Assembly: GCA_010015675.1 (NCBI GenBank)
Contig: ML977010.1
Location: 355,502 to 419,501, forward strand
Length of the DNA: 64,000 nucleotides
Direction: 5' to 3'
Origin: Byssothecium circinans
Taxonomy: Eukaryota > Ascomycota > Dothideomycetes > Pleosporales > Massarinaceae
Every line of letters begins with the position of its first letter. Position 1 is the first letter of the stretch. Positions 46,061 through 57,504 of the stretch are shown here, one piece after another. Under the pieces are notes generated by a model. It was not told the origin of the DNA. It made no database searches and worked only from the letters and a program-made list of their open reading frames with translations. The position numbers were made by a program, and so were the translations under genes.

Positions 46061-48889
46061 GGTGGAAGAGCGGCGTGGGGATTTCGAAAGTCTCGGACCA
46101 TCGCAGACCCCAGCGCGGTACTTTTAAGGAAAAAAGGACACCGCAAGGCTGAGGCTGAAATCTCAGGGGGCTGTATTTGTTCGGCGCGGGGATGAAGATG
46201 GAAGGTACCATTGCAAAATTCTTGGGGGCCGTGTGTTTTGATTCGAGATATTAATTAAGCGTTAAGTAAAACAAGGATACTACATGTTGCACCGCCTACG
46301 GATTGAGAGTGGGGGCCTAAATACACGCGCAGAAGCTCATGTCGTTCCAAGTTACTGAAGTCCGGTTGCTACGATGTAAGGAAGGATAGATTGGCTGGAT
46401 ACAAGGAACGGTGTCGCCGATGAGTCCGTCTGAAAGCCGACACTTCGATATGCAAGGCAAATAGACCTCGTCCCATCGTAGACTCTATTGCTTCCAACTA
46501 ATTCCAAGGTTTGGTTTTAGCGATGTACCTAGGTAGTTTGGTGCGGAAGTGCTGATTGGTCAAATTTGCTACACCGCACAGCTTGGGTGAGCCATAGCCG
46601 ACTCCCAAAAAGAGACCGCTGCGACATTCAAACATGCATTGGATATAGATGTTACGAACAGTAGATTCAAGCTGGTTAACGTCGCTAGATAGTCGTTCAT
46701 GTCCGCTTCGGCCTCTCGGTGGCGAGAGTATTCTGGATTTTCGCTACAGGACATTGCAAGCAGCGACTCTTGAACCGACTTCCTGAGTATATCTAGACAT
46801 GAAAACTAAAAAGCACCTCAGTTATCGCATTTCCTCTCCACTTAATTTGAAACTCCCAGATTTTGAGGGGCCAAAAGAGTGCAGTCATGTCGCTCTTCGC
46901 CAGTGGCATTGTTCGCATTCTAATTGCTACAATCTAGCGCCGCAGTGCTTACAGCCAACGCTCATAGATGAACTCACCGCTGGAGAAACTTGCTAGCTGT
47001 GTAGGGCATAGTCGAATGCGTGATAGGTAAGTATGGAATGTAATCATTTCCCCACAAAAAAATCACATTCACTGATGTGTTCTGGCTGTCGTGATTGGCC
47101 TCAGTGTCGCAGTCACCGTCCCCATCAGCGCCAACCGCACCAAGATGCCCATCGCAGACGGATACATTAAACAAAAATATAGCTGCCAGCTTCAAACAAT
47201 TAGCAGCAGGAAGATGAAATGCAAGAACAAGATCTTAGGGCTGGATACATTGGATGATATGGAGATCGACGTGCATAGTAGTCAAGAAGACCTAAATGAT
47301 ACAAAGCACGAGGGAACCTGAGTATCGACGAGATTTGGACAAAGGGAAACGCGAGATGGTCAGCCACGGGAAAACCCTTTCTGAGGAACCATGATCAAGA
47401 TGTGAAGAAGAGAAGACCTGCCAGCCAAGAAGATTAATTCACGATAAGCCCTATTGCTCGCTCCCTCCCTATTACCATGCTTGTCATATGCTTGACCGCT
47501 GATTTGGACAGAAAAATAACCCGCCTCCTTCCATTCCACGAGCTGAACTTTGCTACGGAATTCTCCACTCGTCACTGCCCGCACACACCCACCTTCCACG
47601 CTTCAGTCCCCGCAATCCGCTCTGCTTAATCCCGGCAACGGCATAATTTCGCGCACTCAAAACCACACTGGTCCTCCTCTGGTTCGCTTCCGCAGCATAA
47701 GATGGCATAAAGGATGTTGGAAAGCCAGTCGCAACACATTTTTGGAGGGATCGATGATATGTAGTAGTAGGTAGTGGTTCAAAGTTCTTCTTGACTGTTT
47801 AGGGAAACAATGAAGGGAAATCTGACACTTCGATAGGGGAATGAGAGAGTGGAAGGATGGTTTCTTCGGGGTTGAAGAGGTAGATAAGTACTTTACTTAC
47901 TGCGATTGGATGTTTGACATGCTAGCACTGCGTGCGAACGTGGCCGGGCACAAACGACGATGAAGTGGTAGAAGATTCAAACCCCAGAAAATAATGCAGA
48001 CGCAGGTTTGGCAGCTGCAATTTTTCCTGAGTAGTGTGGGTCCGTAATCGGTGGTGACGGCTATATTATTATTCCGCCTGCGCAAGAGTTGATGCGTCTT
48101 AAATTCGGGGTGCGGTAATTGTGGTGGTTGTTTCCCATACATTTCTTAGGCCTTTTTGGGGTCCTGTGAATATGGGAATAATAAAGAATAGCAGGCTAGC
48201 TTTATTAGTTCCATACTAGTACGGTGCTATGCCTTGCGTTTGCATGCGTCTGTTTTCCAGCCCTTGCATCATGCATTCCTTACACCTCCCTTGCGTCCAC
48301 TCTATGCAGATACATGAGAATTCTTGCTACATGAGAATTTTTGCTGCATGGCCCATTTCCGGCGGCATTTTCGAGACGAAGATCGCCCCGAAGATGATGA
48401 GCAAGAAGGATCCGCCGCTGCTGCCTCCTAGACGTGTTCCCCACAAGCGCAAGGCTGGCAACGTGCCTTCACTGCATCTGTGTGGGCTTTTAACAGCGGT
48501 ATTTTGGTACCTACCAAGGTACCATCGTATCACATAAGCTGCAAGCAACCTTACCTAAGAAGCTATCTCAATCGATATATTTCCAATCCACGCCAGCCCA
48601 TTGGATAGTTTTCTGTTCTTAAAGAGAATCGTCTTATTTTCCCCTCACGTAAATTTCTCAAAGTCCCACTGAGCGCCCAGCCAGATTTTCACCGTTTTCT
48701 AATACCAACATCACCACTAGCCGTTCACTAGCGCCTTGGCACTCGTGCTACTAACACCGCAAAATCCCACCAACTTCACTCGACTCTTTACTACTCAACT
48801 ACAACACTCAACCTCGACTGATGCGCAACTATACGAGACAACCCCCAACACCAACCGTAACCCACAACTGCGATAACTGAAAGGACATA
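46061..48889. other. 2.8-kb gene-poor region
   Basis: No gene is supported; all open frames are short and unremarkable. A near-perfect 17-nt tandem duplication (ACATGAGAATTCTTGCT twice, one mismatch) lies at about 48312-48346. The last 300 bp carry the promoter of the following gene. Confidence 0.5.
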
Positions 48890-50605
48890 ATGGCCGACAA
48901 CCCTGGCGCCTCTCCGCCCACAATCGGCAAGGTTGTACGCAAGCGGAAGAAAGTAGATGAGGCAGAAAAGGAGGAGAAGCAGCATAAACATTATGAAATG
49001 ATCAAAGCTGCCGTCGTCAGCGACACACCCATCCATATTCCGCCTAGAACTTGGAACTCCTCCCAGCATCACCACCTTAGCACCATGCTGGATGCGCTTG
49101 AACTCAAGTACCACCGCCGCGCCACTCGCATTTTTTTCCTCGAAAACACGTTCCACTTCCAGAGTGTTTACGACATGCGGAAGTGGCTATGCTCTAAGAG
49201 CCAATCCAAGATCGTGAGAAACCTCGCGGTAGATGTAGATCCTCACAACGGCATCTCGACGCTTGTTACGCAGCTACTTCGTTGCAAGCAGCTCGAAAAG
49301 GTGACTTTGGGGGTTGATGAAGCGTACATGGTGTGGTACGGCGTTCGCTCTGATACTAGATTCCAGCGACAGCGCCAGCGTCCGCAGGACATACCATTCT
49401 CGATGAACAGGGTTATTATGCGCATTGAGGGCATGAATCAGTTGCGCGCACTGAGAATCAAGGAAGTCGAGTTTGTGCCACACCTTTACTCCAGGCGGAA
49501 TCGATGGCCAGAATCTATCCCGCGAACATCTGGCCCGATCCCCGGGGGTGTGCTGGAGACGGTGGTCCGTAGGGAGATGATGCGGGTACAACAGCGCACT
49601 GCTGGGGAAGAGGATGAGCCGGAGTCTATGGGATATGAGCACGAGGCCAAGCGCACGAAGCTTAACATTGACGGTGACAGTACCGCGACGCCCGTCCGCA
49701 CCGTAGCGCTGCGATGCAAGGAAGTTGACCCCAACGAGAAGAAGGCCTCTAAAACCTTCCTCGACCTACCGCCAGAGCTACGAAATACAATCTACGAGTT
49801 CGTATTTGATATTTCCAGCCCGGTCAACCTTTCTACCAACAAGCCTACAGCAGCCTACACCTCAGTGGGCATGGTGGGTATACCCGAGGAAGAGGTACCG
49901 CAGACTTCCCTCAATGTCTTTCGTGCCAACAAGCAGATATACGCAGAGTCATGCACATACTTTCTGCAAAAGAACACGCTGATCTTCTACTTCCCTCTCC
50001 AATTCCTCACTTTCCTCGAAGACATGAGCGACGAGCGCAAATCATGGATCAACAAACTATCGCTCTGGTACAAGAAAGCCGACCACCAAGGCGAGAACCT
50101 GAGTATCTGGGATCTCGCATTGACCAAGCTCCGCAAGCTATCGCAGCTCAAGGAGGTGGAAATCGTCCTGTCCGATGATCCGGAATACCGTTCAACACTC
50201 CTATACAAGCCCGGGACGAAGGCTGGGCAGATATTGTACGACTTGAGTCGGAAAGGCTGCACAATCACGTTCCGCTGTCCAGAGGCTGATTGCTTCTTGT
50301 GGCATAATATTGACGAGAATGGGAATCTGGACCCTGAATCGACGTATAAAATTGGCCGGGCGTCTACCATGGAGTCATGGATTGGACGTTCCAGGGAGAT
50401 GAATGCATGGATTCAAAGGACCCAAGAGGAGCTCAAAGCGATTAAGGAGGATGCAGCTAGAGCAAAGAGCCGTGCAAATGAGGTTGCTGCTATTGGGTGT
50501 GGCGCAGTCATTCAGCATTCAGTTGGTACGGATGCAGAGAGCAAGCATGGGTCTCAAGATGCGATGTGGGCCTGGGGTGAAGGTGGTATGTGTTGCACTG
50601 GATAA
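48890..50605 (+). CDS. F-box-like protein, 571 aa
   Basis: A single exon encodes 571 residues. The N-terminus is basic with a likely nuclear signal (VVRKRKKVDEAEKEEKQ). Residues from about 290 hold an F-box-like element, KTFLDLPPELRNTIYEFVF, the pattern seen in many fungal proteins of unknown function, followed by SLNVFRANKQIYAESCTYFL, which commonly follows it in that group. Leu-rich stretches such as LRKLSQLKEVEIVLSDD could be repeat-like. A C-terminal helix (TQEELKAIKEDAARAKSR) may form a coiled coil. F-box proteins link substrates to SCF ubiquitin ligases; whether this one binds Skp1 is unknown. The long intronless frame and uniform codon pattern support a real gene. Confidence 0.85.
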   Translation: MADNPGASPPTIGKVVRKRKKVDEAEKEEKQHKHYEMIKAAVVSDTPIHIPPRTWNSSQHHHLSTMLDALELKYHRRATRIFFLENTFHFQSVYDMRKWLCSKSQSKIVRNLAVDVDPHNGISTLVTQLLRCKQLEKVTLGVDEAYMVWYGVRSDTRFQRQRQRPQDIPFSMNRVIMRIEGMNQLRALRIKEVEFVPHLYSRRNRWPESIPRTSGPIPGGVLETVVRREMMRVQQRTAGEEDEPESMGYEHEAKRTKLNIDGDSTATPVRTVALRCKEVDPNEKKASKTFLDLPPELRNTIYEFVFDISSPVNLSTNKPTAAYTSVGMVGIPEEEVPQTSLNVFRANKQIYAESCTYFLQKNTLIFYFPLQFLTFLEDMSDERKSWINKLSLWYKKADHQGENLSIWDLALTKLRKLSQLKEVEIVLSDDPEYRSTLLYKPGTKAGQILYDLSRKGCTITFRCPEADCFLWHNIDENGNLDPESTYKIGRASTMESWIGRSREMNAWIQRTQEELKAIKEDAARAKSRANEVAAIGCGAVIQHSVGTDAESKHGSQDAMWAWGEGGMCCTG

Positions 50606-50983
50606 GGGGATATAACCAGTGTGATATCGAGGAGGCAAGGTCGATTTCCCCTCCCTTGCATTTTTGCTCCCTTTGTTGGAGCCTGCCTTACATTAGCTTT
50701 GATATATAGATAGTCCTAATGTATGCTTCGTTATAAAAGTGCCGTTTCCTACTTCCATCGTATCTGACGTTCTTGTTCCTCTTAAGGCTAGTCCATGTGT
50801 CTTTCACCCCTGTACATCGCCTCACATGATCCGCAACCTTTGCATGCATGTGTGGAATGAAAGCCGCGCTCACATGACCTCGCTTCCAGTCCACTAACTC
50901 CGAAGCCATCCTTTAACGCCGCGACACCAAAATCGACATCGCATATCCAACTCCAAAACTTCAAGTCATCAATCCACTCAGAA
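50606..50983. other. Intergenic region
   Basis: 3' flank of the F-box-like gene and promoter of the dynactin subunit gene. Confidence 0.5.
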
Positions 50984-51681
50984 ATGGCATCACAAACACC
51001 CGCGCGCCCCTCAGCCGACCGCCGTACCTCGGCCCTCCAAAAGCGCACCTCTCTTCTCCCCAAACCATCTTCCATCGTCATCGACCCATCTGTCCTCATC
51101 GCCCAACACGCGTCTCTGACCGGCACACATCCAATTACCGTCGGGCCCTATGCAGTCTTACATCCTCACAGCAAGATAAGCAGTACGCTGGCGCCTGTGG
51201 TGCTAGGCGAGGGCGTGGTGGTGTACGAGCGGGCGAAGGTGGGCGTTGGGTCTGGAGGAGTTGGTCTAGGCGCAGCGAGAGAGAGTATGAGGGTCGACGG
51301 CACGGTTTTGGGGAAATATGTGGTGATTGAGACGGGCGCTGTTGTTGAAGCGGCGGAGGTGGGTGAGGGGAGCGTTGTGGAGTGCGGGGCTGTGGTGGGG
51401 AGGGGCGCCGTTGTTGGAAAGGTATGTTCATTCATTACCCATATTGGGACATTTTAGTTGTATACTGATGGTAACAGTTCTGCACTATCTCAGCGCATTG
51501 CAGTCTACCCGTGAATGCGCAGCTGCCCGACTACACGGTCGTGTATGAAGGCTCTAAGAGAAGGATTGATAAGACGCTGCAGCTGCGGCCGCAGACGCAG
51601 GATATGAGGACTGCGTTTCATAAAAAGCAGCTGGATAATTTCAGGAAGCTGATGCCTAATAACGTGGCGAAATGGGCGTGA
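50984..51681 (+). CDS. Dynactin subunit 6 (p27-like), left-handed beta-helix
   Basis: Exons 50984-51421 and 51478-51681 give 213 residues; the intron is 56 nt (GTATGT...AACAG). After a 30-residue basic head come hexapeptide repeats of the left-handed beta-helix type: IDPSVLIAQHASLTG, ITVGPYAVLHPHSKIS, VVIETGAVVEAAEVGEGSVV and ECGAVVGRGAVVGK. The C-terminus FHKKQLDNFRKLMPN is the typical end of the p27 subunit. In dynactin, p27 and p25 sit at the pointed end of the Arp1 filament and help the dynein motor select cargo such as early endosomes. A Gly-rich insertion (VGVGSGGVGLGAARESM) interrupts the repeats. It is a conserved housekeeping gene beside the decay region. Confidence 0.88.
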
Positions 51682-52056
51682 GAGATGATGGAAGACGATG
51701 TGGTATTCATAAGGAGAGTGGAAGGAGTTTCAAAGATGCATTTTAATGTAAGATGATTCTATCACTATTGGAGGTGTGTACTAACACACCGAAATAGATG
51801 CATACAGGGTCCCTCAGGCGCCCAATCGCGCAAACCGTTCAGAACTAATCCACAAGACGAATGCATCCCTAATAGGAATATCGCCACCTCCTCCGATGTA
51901 ACTAGTCCGAGCACTTATCCACAGCGCTATCATGACGACTCCCGCACTCTGAAGCCACATCATCTCTTAGTTGTGCCTCCTCATACAACTCGTTAACAGC
52001 TGCTGCTGCTACTACTGTAGGTTCCTCGACGTGGTACCACGGCAAAGGAGTCGCGT
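51682..52056. other. Intergenic region
   Basis: 3' flanks of the dynactin gene and of the reverse-strand pseudogene; nothing else is seen. Confidence 0.5.
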
Positions 52057-52732
52057 TTACCCTCTACTCCTCATCCTAGCGAGTTGCTTCTCCCCAGGAA
52101 CAATCTCATCACCGAGGAGCGCCGGCGTGTTCCAGCCCTGCAATCCGCGAGGATGGAACTTCTCACCCCTTTCCCCAGCCCCCAGCTTCAACGTCTCCAG
52201 CTTCTCGCGCGGCGCCTTGTCCTGTCTCCGGACATCGGATATGGTATGCGGGCCCATTGGAAGACATAACAGCCGCTTGCGGTACTGTTCCTCTTTCTTT
52301 CTGACGCTCTCCTCCATCTCAACCTCTGCCACAAGAAACGACTCGGCCCTCTTATGCCTCTACATCGTGTCCGCGTCTTTTTGCAGCTGTTTGAGGTCCT
52401 CGAGATCCATTTTTCTTTTCCCGATCCTCTTCTCGCGGTTCCTCTCGACACTTGCATGTAGTGACGGTGGTTCTTGAGCCTTGTTTCCACGGAAAGAGTA
52501 GGGTCAATCCTGCGCTCCCTCTAATTCAACCCATCGACATCGACGAATCCTCGATGAAGGAACGTTTCTCCTTCTTCGGCGTCTTCGATCCCGAAACAGG
52601 CTCAGGCTCGTAAAAGTCATCATCATCGAAGTCGAAACGTTCGCCCGGATGTCCGAACGTGTTCTTCTCAAGCCAACTCTTATCCTTCTCCGAGAATATT
52701 TCCATTACTACTGGACGATCACACATACCCAT
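52057..52732 (-). pseudogene. Degraded gene, charged coiled-coil-like protein
   Basis: Clear protein-like sequence runs on the reverse strand from an ATG at 52732 (MGMCDRPVVMEIFSEKDKSW, FDFDDDDFYEPEP, KTPKKEKRSFIEDSS) to a TAA at 52057, but with three lesions. A one-base frameshift lies near 52526-52535, where the frame otherwise runs into TGA. In the second frame there is an in-frame TGA at 52504-52506 and an in-frame TAG at 52360-52362. Between and after the lesions the frame reads smoothly: KAQEPPSLHASVERNREKR, MDLEDLKQLQKDADTM, then EVEMEESVRKKEEQYRKRL and LQGWNTPALLGDEIVPGEK. TAG is one CpA-context transition from CAG and TGA one transition from CGA. The original start may lie further upstream. 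I do not recognise the family; the charged helical middle suggests a coiled coil. Confidence 0.75.
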
Positions 52733-52892
52733 CGTGTCGAGATCATGCAGCAAGAACGTTCAGTTAAACCCGTTCCTTCAATTCTATTAAAATAAATAAA
52801 ACGCCCAATCTGCCTCAACCCACTAAACTCCCCCACCGCCATCTCACATCCACCACTCCCACTTCCCCTCCATCCTCCTTCCCATCTTCACC

Positions 52893-53531
52893 TCAGCGCC
52901 TCACTCTCGCCGTAGTATTCGCAGGCGCAGTCCTCCTCAACGTAACCGGCACCTGCCCGGCGCTCGTATCATTCCAGTATAACTCCACAATGCCACTCTC
53001 GAGCTTCAATCCCGTGAACAGCGTCTGCAAACCACCATTGTCTACCATAGCGGTTGCGCCGTTGAAACTGAACTTCGTTGCGTTGCCGAGTGGTTCATTA
53101 TCCTTGGGCCCGAGGAATCTGAGGCGTTTGGAGGAAGAGAGGGGGTCGGGAATGGATAAGGAGGCGTTGGACCAGCCGGGTTCGAAAGTCGTGGAGGCGT
53201 TCTTAGGGACGATGGGGCTGCCCTACCATTTGTAGTTGTCTACAACGGTGAATTCTACTGCCGCGGCGAGATCATCATTGGAGAAGGATGGGTCGCCGGC
53301 GAAGGCGAGGCCTTTGCATGTCAAGTCATATTAGTAAGAGTGTATTGCTATATCAGCGAAATGGGCCAGGAGACGGGAGGTCTTACCATCACTGTAGAAG
53401 AGCGGGAGGCCACCGATACTATCGCCATAGGCGTAGAGCTCAAAGTGAGGGGGCACTGGGTTCCTCTGTGCGCTGACGATGGCGAAGGGTAGGGCTGCGG
53501 CTAGGAGGATGGTTTGGAGTGGGGACGGCAT
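52893..53531 (-). pseudogene. Small secreted protein gene with in-frame TAG
   Basis: Exons 53387-53531 and 52893-53311 (intron 75 nt, GTAAGA...GCAAAG) form a 188-codon frame. It begins with a signal peptide (MPSPLQTILLAAALPFAIVS) and continues RNPVPPHFELYAYGDSIGGL and VEFTVVDNYKW. A TAG at 53223-53225 (codon 78) follows the Lys-Trp, after which the same frame carries on for 110 residues (PIVPKNASTTFEPGWSNASL, then FLGPKDNEPLGNATKFSF) to TGA at 52893-52895. TAG is one C-to-T change, in CpA context, from CAG. Truncation at 77 residues would leave only part of the mature protein. The pattern suggests a recent pseudogene in a run of damaged genes; a sequencing error is not excluded. The family appears to be an uncharacterised fungal secreted protein. 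Confidence 0.75.
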
Positions 53532-54846
53532 GATGGATTAGAGCGAGCGTTGGGGAATGAAGGAGGGTAGAAGAGCAGTGAGGTAATGAACGTGGTGGAG
53601 TGAAAGGATGTCGAGTTAAGGACGACTTTAGTGAACGAGTGACAAAGATCAAGATGATGACGGACACAAACCAAGCGGAGAATGCTACGTTTATAATCTT
53701 CATGAACCCCCTATTTTAATCCAGCCTTGCCTTAAGGTACTAACTTAGGGCACAATACTCCGTACGGCTACGAAACAAAACGTTTCAGCACCGCAATCCT
53801 TTGATAAATCCAAACGGTCGCGAGCACACACACATCGGCTTAATGTGCGGTCAACCAAACCGGGCTCACTACGGCGCGGCACGGCCCACTACCCGAAAAA
53901 CCAGTACTCTGACAGCGTGAACCACTATCTGCACCTTTACGTACCGAAAATGTGGGTATGTTATGAGGCTCTAAACAGGGAACGGCAGCCTTCCGAGCTA
54001 TTGCCTAGGATTGGTTACAGTGCCTACAAATAAGGCCCTTTTATCCAATGGGATCCTTTCCGTCCCCTGCTCAGAGATTGCTTGATACGACTACAATCGA
54101 ATTGTCGTGGGGGTCGTTGCGATTCGGGGGACTCGGAAAGGACACAGATGCGGTACGTTGGCAGGCTGAATCGAGGCTGAATTGTAGAAGGTAACTTTGC
54201 TGAGAATTGGGAACTTGGTGAAAGTTCCATGAAGTCTGAAATTTGCACGTGAATCTAACTTTCGAAGTCATGCCACGTAATTTTTGTACTTGAATTGGGT
54301 AGCTAGTTTCGCGCTTGAAGAATTTGTTCCACAATTGTTACCACAAGGTAGCTTCAGGTAGTATTGCGCCTTGCCAACATGAACGGGATATGCTAGGATC
54401 TTGAGTCAGTATGTTACGCATATACGGTCGATAGATCTAAAGATCTCCAATCTTGGGCTGATAAGAGCGTCATTTTTGTATACGAGTCAACATCCTCAAG
54501 CGTTCTATCCGTGCTGTTGAGGCGCAGTTCGACGCGGCTTTACTCTCGCTCTACGGAGCATGTTTCTAAGAGGAGTTCGAGAAGCGTGGGAGGCATCGCG
54601 AGGAGCTTCTTTGGGAAGTCGTACGGGTATGTGTAACTGAGAGGGTAAACATAAAGTGAAGAGGTTTTCTCGCTGGAGTGAAGGTCATCAGCTTTCGTCT
54701 GCAGTCATTCACTTTTCGCCTTTCGCCTTCAGTCTTTCGTTTCGGCTTGGGCTTTTTGCTCGCCTTCCTATCGTTTAGCTCGCATCCGCTACCCTAATAC
54801 TCGTAATACTCTATCCTTTTTTTTTGATCGGTATTGGTTTGAGAAC
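53532..54846. other. Divergent intergenic region
   Basis: 1.3 kb between the damaged secreted-protein gene and the laccase pseudogene. No gene is supported. Confidence 0.5.
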
Positions 54847-56665
54847 ATGTTGGCTGCAAGTTTGTTGCGTGCTTCGGCGACCCTCCTGGGTTTTGCCTCT
54901 GCACTTCCCTCCCTTCCCATGCTACGTAAGTATCGCCCTTCATCATCAATGGTGTTTAATAGAAAGACCTTTCAGGAATATGAGACTGACACTTCCACAG
55001 AGCCACGAGTAGCCTGCTCCGGCAACACAGCCTCCACCCGCTCACAATGGTGCGACTACTCCATCGACACCGATTACAGCGCTGAAGTCCCCGACACCGG
55101 CGTAACCCGCGAATACTGGCTCGAACTAACTGACGTCGTCGTCTCCCCCGATGGCATATCCCGCTCCGCCATGGCCGTAAATGGCTCCATACCAGGCCCG
55201 ACATTGTTCGCCGACTGAGGCGACACAGTCGTTGTCCACGTCACCAACTCCCTGACCGATTCCCAGAACGGAACGAGCATCCATTTCCACGGCATTAGGC
55301 AGAATTACACCAACGAGATGGACGGTGTGGCCTCGATTACTCAGTGCCCGACTGCTCCGGGTGAAAAGATCACATATTCCTGGCGGGCTGCGCAGTATGA
55401 TAGCTCATGGTACCACTCTCATTTCGCGCTGCAAGCGTACCAGGGCATCTTCGGTGCGATTATAATCAATGGACCCGCGACTGCGAACTACGATGTGGAT
55501 ATGGGTACAATTTTCCTCAATGATTGGGACCACCAGGTACGTCCACACCATCTCATCTTTCAAAATACGCTAACACATCCCCAGACTGTCGATGAGCTCT
55601 TCGACAGCGCACAGATGTACGGCCCTCCAACCCTCGCCAACGGCCTAATCAACGGCACAAACACCTACAAAGACGGCGGACACCGCTGGAACACGACCTG
55701 GCAACCCGGAACCTCCTACCGTCTCCGTCTTGTCAACGCTGCGGTCGGTACCCACTGGCGCTTCATGATCGACAACCACACCCTATAAGTCATCGCTTCC
55801 GACCTCGTCCCCGTGACGCCCTACAACACCACGGCCGTCACCATAGGCATGGGCCAGCGCTACGACGTGATCATAACCGCCGACCAACCCCCCACAGCCT
55901 CCAATTTCTGGCTACGCGCGATCCCACAGTCCGCATGCTCTGAGATCGAAAACGCAGGGGACATCAAAGGCATAATCCAGTACTCGGGCTCCGCATCCAC
56001 GGCTCCCCCCAGCACCACAGCCTGGCCGTACATCGACGCCTGCGACGACGAAACCGCCAACCTCATCCCGCACGTCGCCAAAACCGTCGGGCTCCGCACC
56101 CTCCCTGACCGAGGCGCAATCCGCAAGCGTAGCCTACAACAGCGACAACCTCTTCCGCTGGTACCTCAACAGCACCACTATGCAACTCTCCTGGTCCGAC
56201 CCCACGCTCTCGCAGCTGCTGTCGGGAAAGACGTCTTTTACGGCCAGCGACGCCGTGGTCACGCTGCCCAATGCGCACGAATGGGTCTACTTCGTCATCA
56301 CTACCACGCTCGGCGTGCCGCATCCCATTCACCTTCACGGCCACGACTTCTTCATCATAGCCCAGGGCTCGGGAGAGTATTCGGATAGTGTGCAGTTGAA
56401 CTTGGATAATCCGCCACGGAGGGATACGGCGATGTTGCCGGCATCGGGGTTCTTGGCTATTGCCTTCGAGACGGATAATCTGGGCGCGTGGCTCATGCAT
56501 TGCCATATCGGGTGGCATGCGTCTGAGGGGTTTGCGATGCAGTTTATCGAACGCTGGGATGAGATTGCTGGGCTTACGGATGGGAGGGCTTTGGGGGATA
56601 CTTGTGCGAAGTGGGGGGAGCATGCGCAGGTTAATGGGATTTTGCAGCATGATTCGGGGATTTAG
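54847..56665 (+). pseudogene. Laccase (multicopper oxidase) pseudogene
   Basis: Exons 54847-54925, 55001-55536 and 55585-56665 follow good GT-AG sites. A signal peptide (MLAASLLRASATLLGFASA) is followed by three cupredoxin-type regions with the four copper motifs: HFHGIRQ, WYHSHF, HPIHLHGHDF and HCHIGWHASEGF. Three lesions break it: TGA at 55216-55218, where laccases have Trp before GD; TAA at 55786-55788, between DNHTL and VIASD; and a one-base insertion near 56091, after which the frame shifts until the stop at 56663-56665. Everything between the lesions is highly laccase-like, so decay is recent. A working enzyme would oxidise phenols with reduction of oxygen to water. As it stands no full-length product is possible; the longest N-terminal product is about 98 residues. 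Confidence 0.9.
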
Positions 56666-56817
56666 GTTTGGCGGTTGGGGGGTCTGGGTGGTGAGGTGTG
56701 GTGAGGTGGGGAGGATTTGGATGGAGATGGTTAATGATCTCATGCATGATAGACTTGTTCTTTTGTTTTTTCGTATCTATATATATACTAGACTCGGTTT
56801 CCTTTTCCTAGAAATGC
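56666..56817. other. 3' flank of laccase pseudogene
   Basis: A short GT-rich stretch between the laccase stop and the MITE-like element. Confidence 0.4.
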
Positions 56818-57037
56818 CACGCGGTTAAAAGAATTCGCCGCACACCAAAAAAGTTCACCTCATATTTGCCTACACCTAATAAAGCCCATTTAACCTCTTC
56901 TTACTCCTACGTAAGAGAGCAGGCCTAGTTTTACAATTTTATATTTTGTTAGAGTGGAGAGTAATTCACGTGCTAGTTATTATGGGTAGTCTTTGGTAAG
57001 AGAGTATTATGTGTGCGGGAATTCTTTTAACCGCGTG
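56818..57037. mobile_element. MITE-like element, 220 bp, with terminal inverted repeats
   Basis: The left end (56818-56845) and right end (57011-57037) are inverted repeats of 28 and 27 bp that differ by one gap; the outer part is CACGCGGTTAAAAGAATTC. The element is AT-rich inside and has no coding capacity. Direct copies of AATGC flank it (56813-56817 and 57038-57042), a likely 5-bp target-site duplication. This is the hallmark of a non-autonomous DNA transposon; the superfamily is not identified. Confidence 0.8.
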
Positions 57038-57504
57038 AATGCGTTAACTTTCTATTAATGCAAGTTCCCATACCCCACACCTGCCCCCACCTCTGTCCTC
57101 TGTCCTCTGTCCTCTACCAACCTTCTTAGCACGAATACTCCTATGGCGATCGCATCGCATCGCATCGCATCTCACGCTCCTCTCCTCTAGCCTCCACCCG
57201 TATCCACACCCCCACCTAACACCAAGCAAGCTCCATCCACAACAAAAGGCAACACGCTCAAAAGACTCTTAAAGAAAAATCTAATTGTACCAACACATGT
57301 TATTCAAAGTCTTAAACATCATTTCGATTCGATTTTCTAATCATGGTATCTTTAAACTTAAACTCAATCCCATCCCCGATCCCAATCCCGATCCCGATCC
57401 ACTCCGATCCACTCCGATCCAACCCCCACATAAAACCCAACCAACCGGTAGCAAAACTTCAAAACCTCCCACCTTCCACTCATTCCGGCGGTATATACCG
57501 TGCA
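57038..57504. other. Low-complexity intergenic region
   Basis: Contains short tandem repeats: CCTCTGT repeats near 57092-57116, CGCAT repeats at about 57147-57171 and CCGATCC-type repeats near 57371-57420. No gene is seen. Confidence 0.6.
57092..57171. repeat. Adjacent microsatellites
   Basis: A CCTCTGT-type tandem repeat and, about 30 bp on, a CGCAT tandem repeat, each three to five units. Confidence 0.7.

Noticed and set aside
57092..57171. CRISPR-like repeated units
   Set aside because: Units of 5-7 nt without spacers; ordinary microsatellites in a eukaryotic genome.
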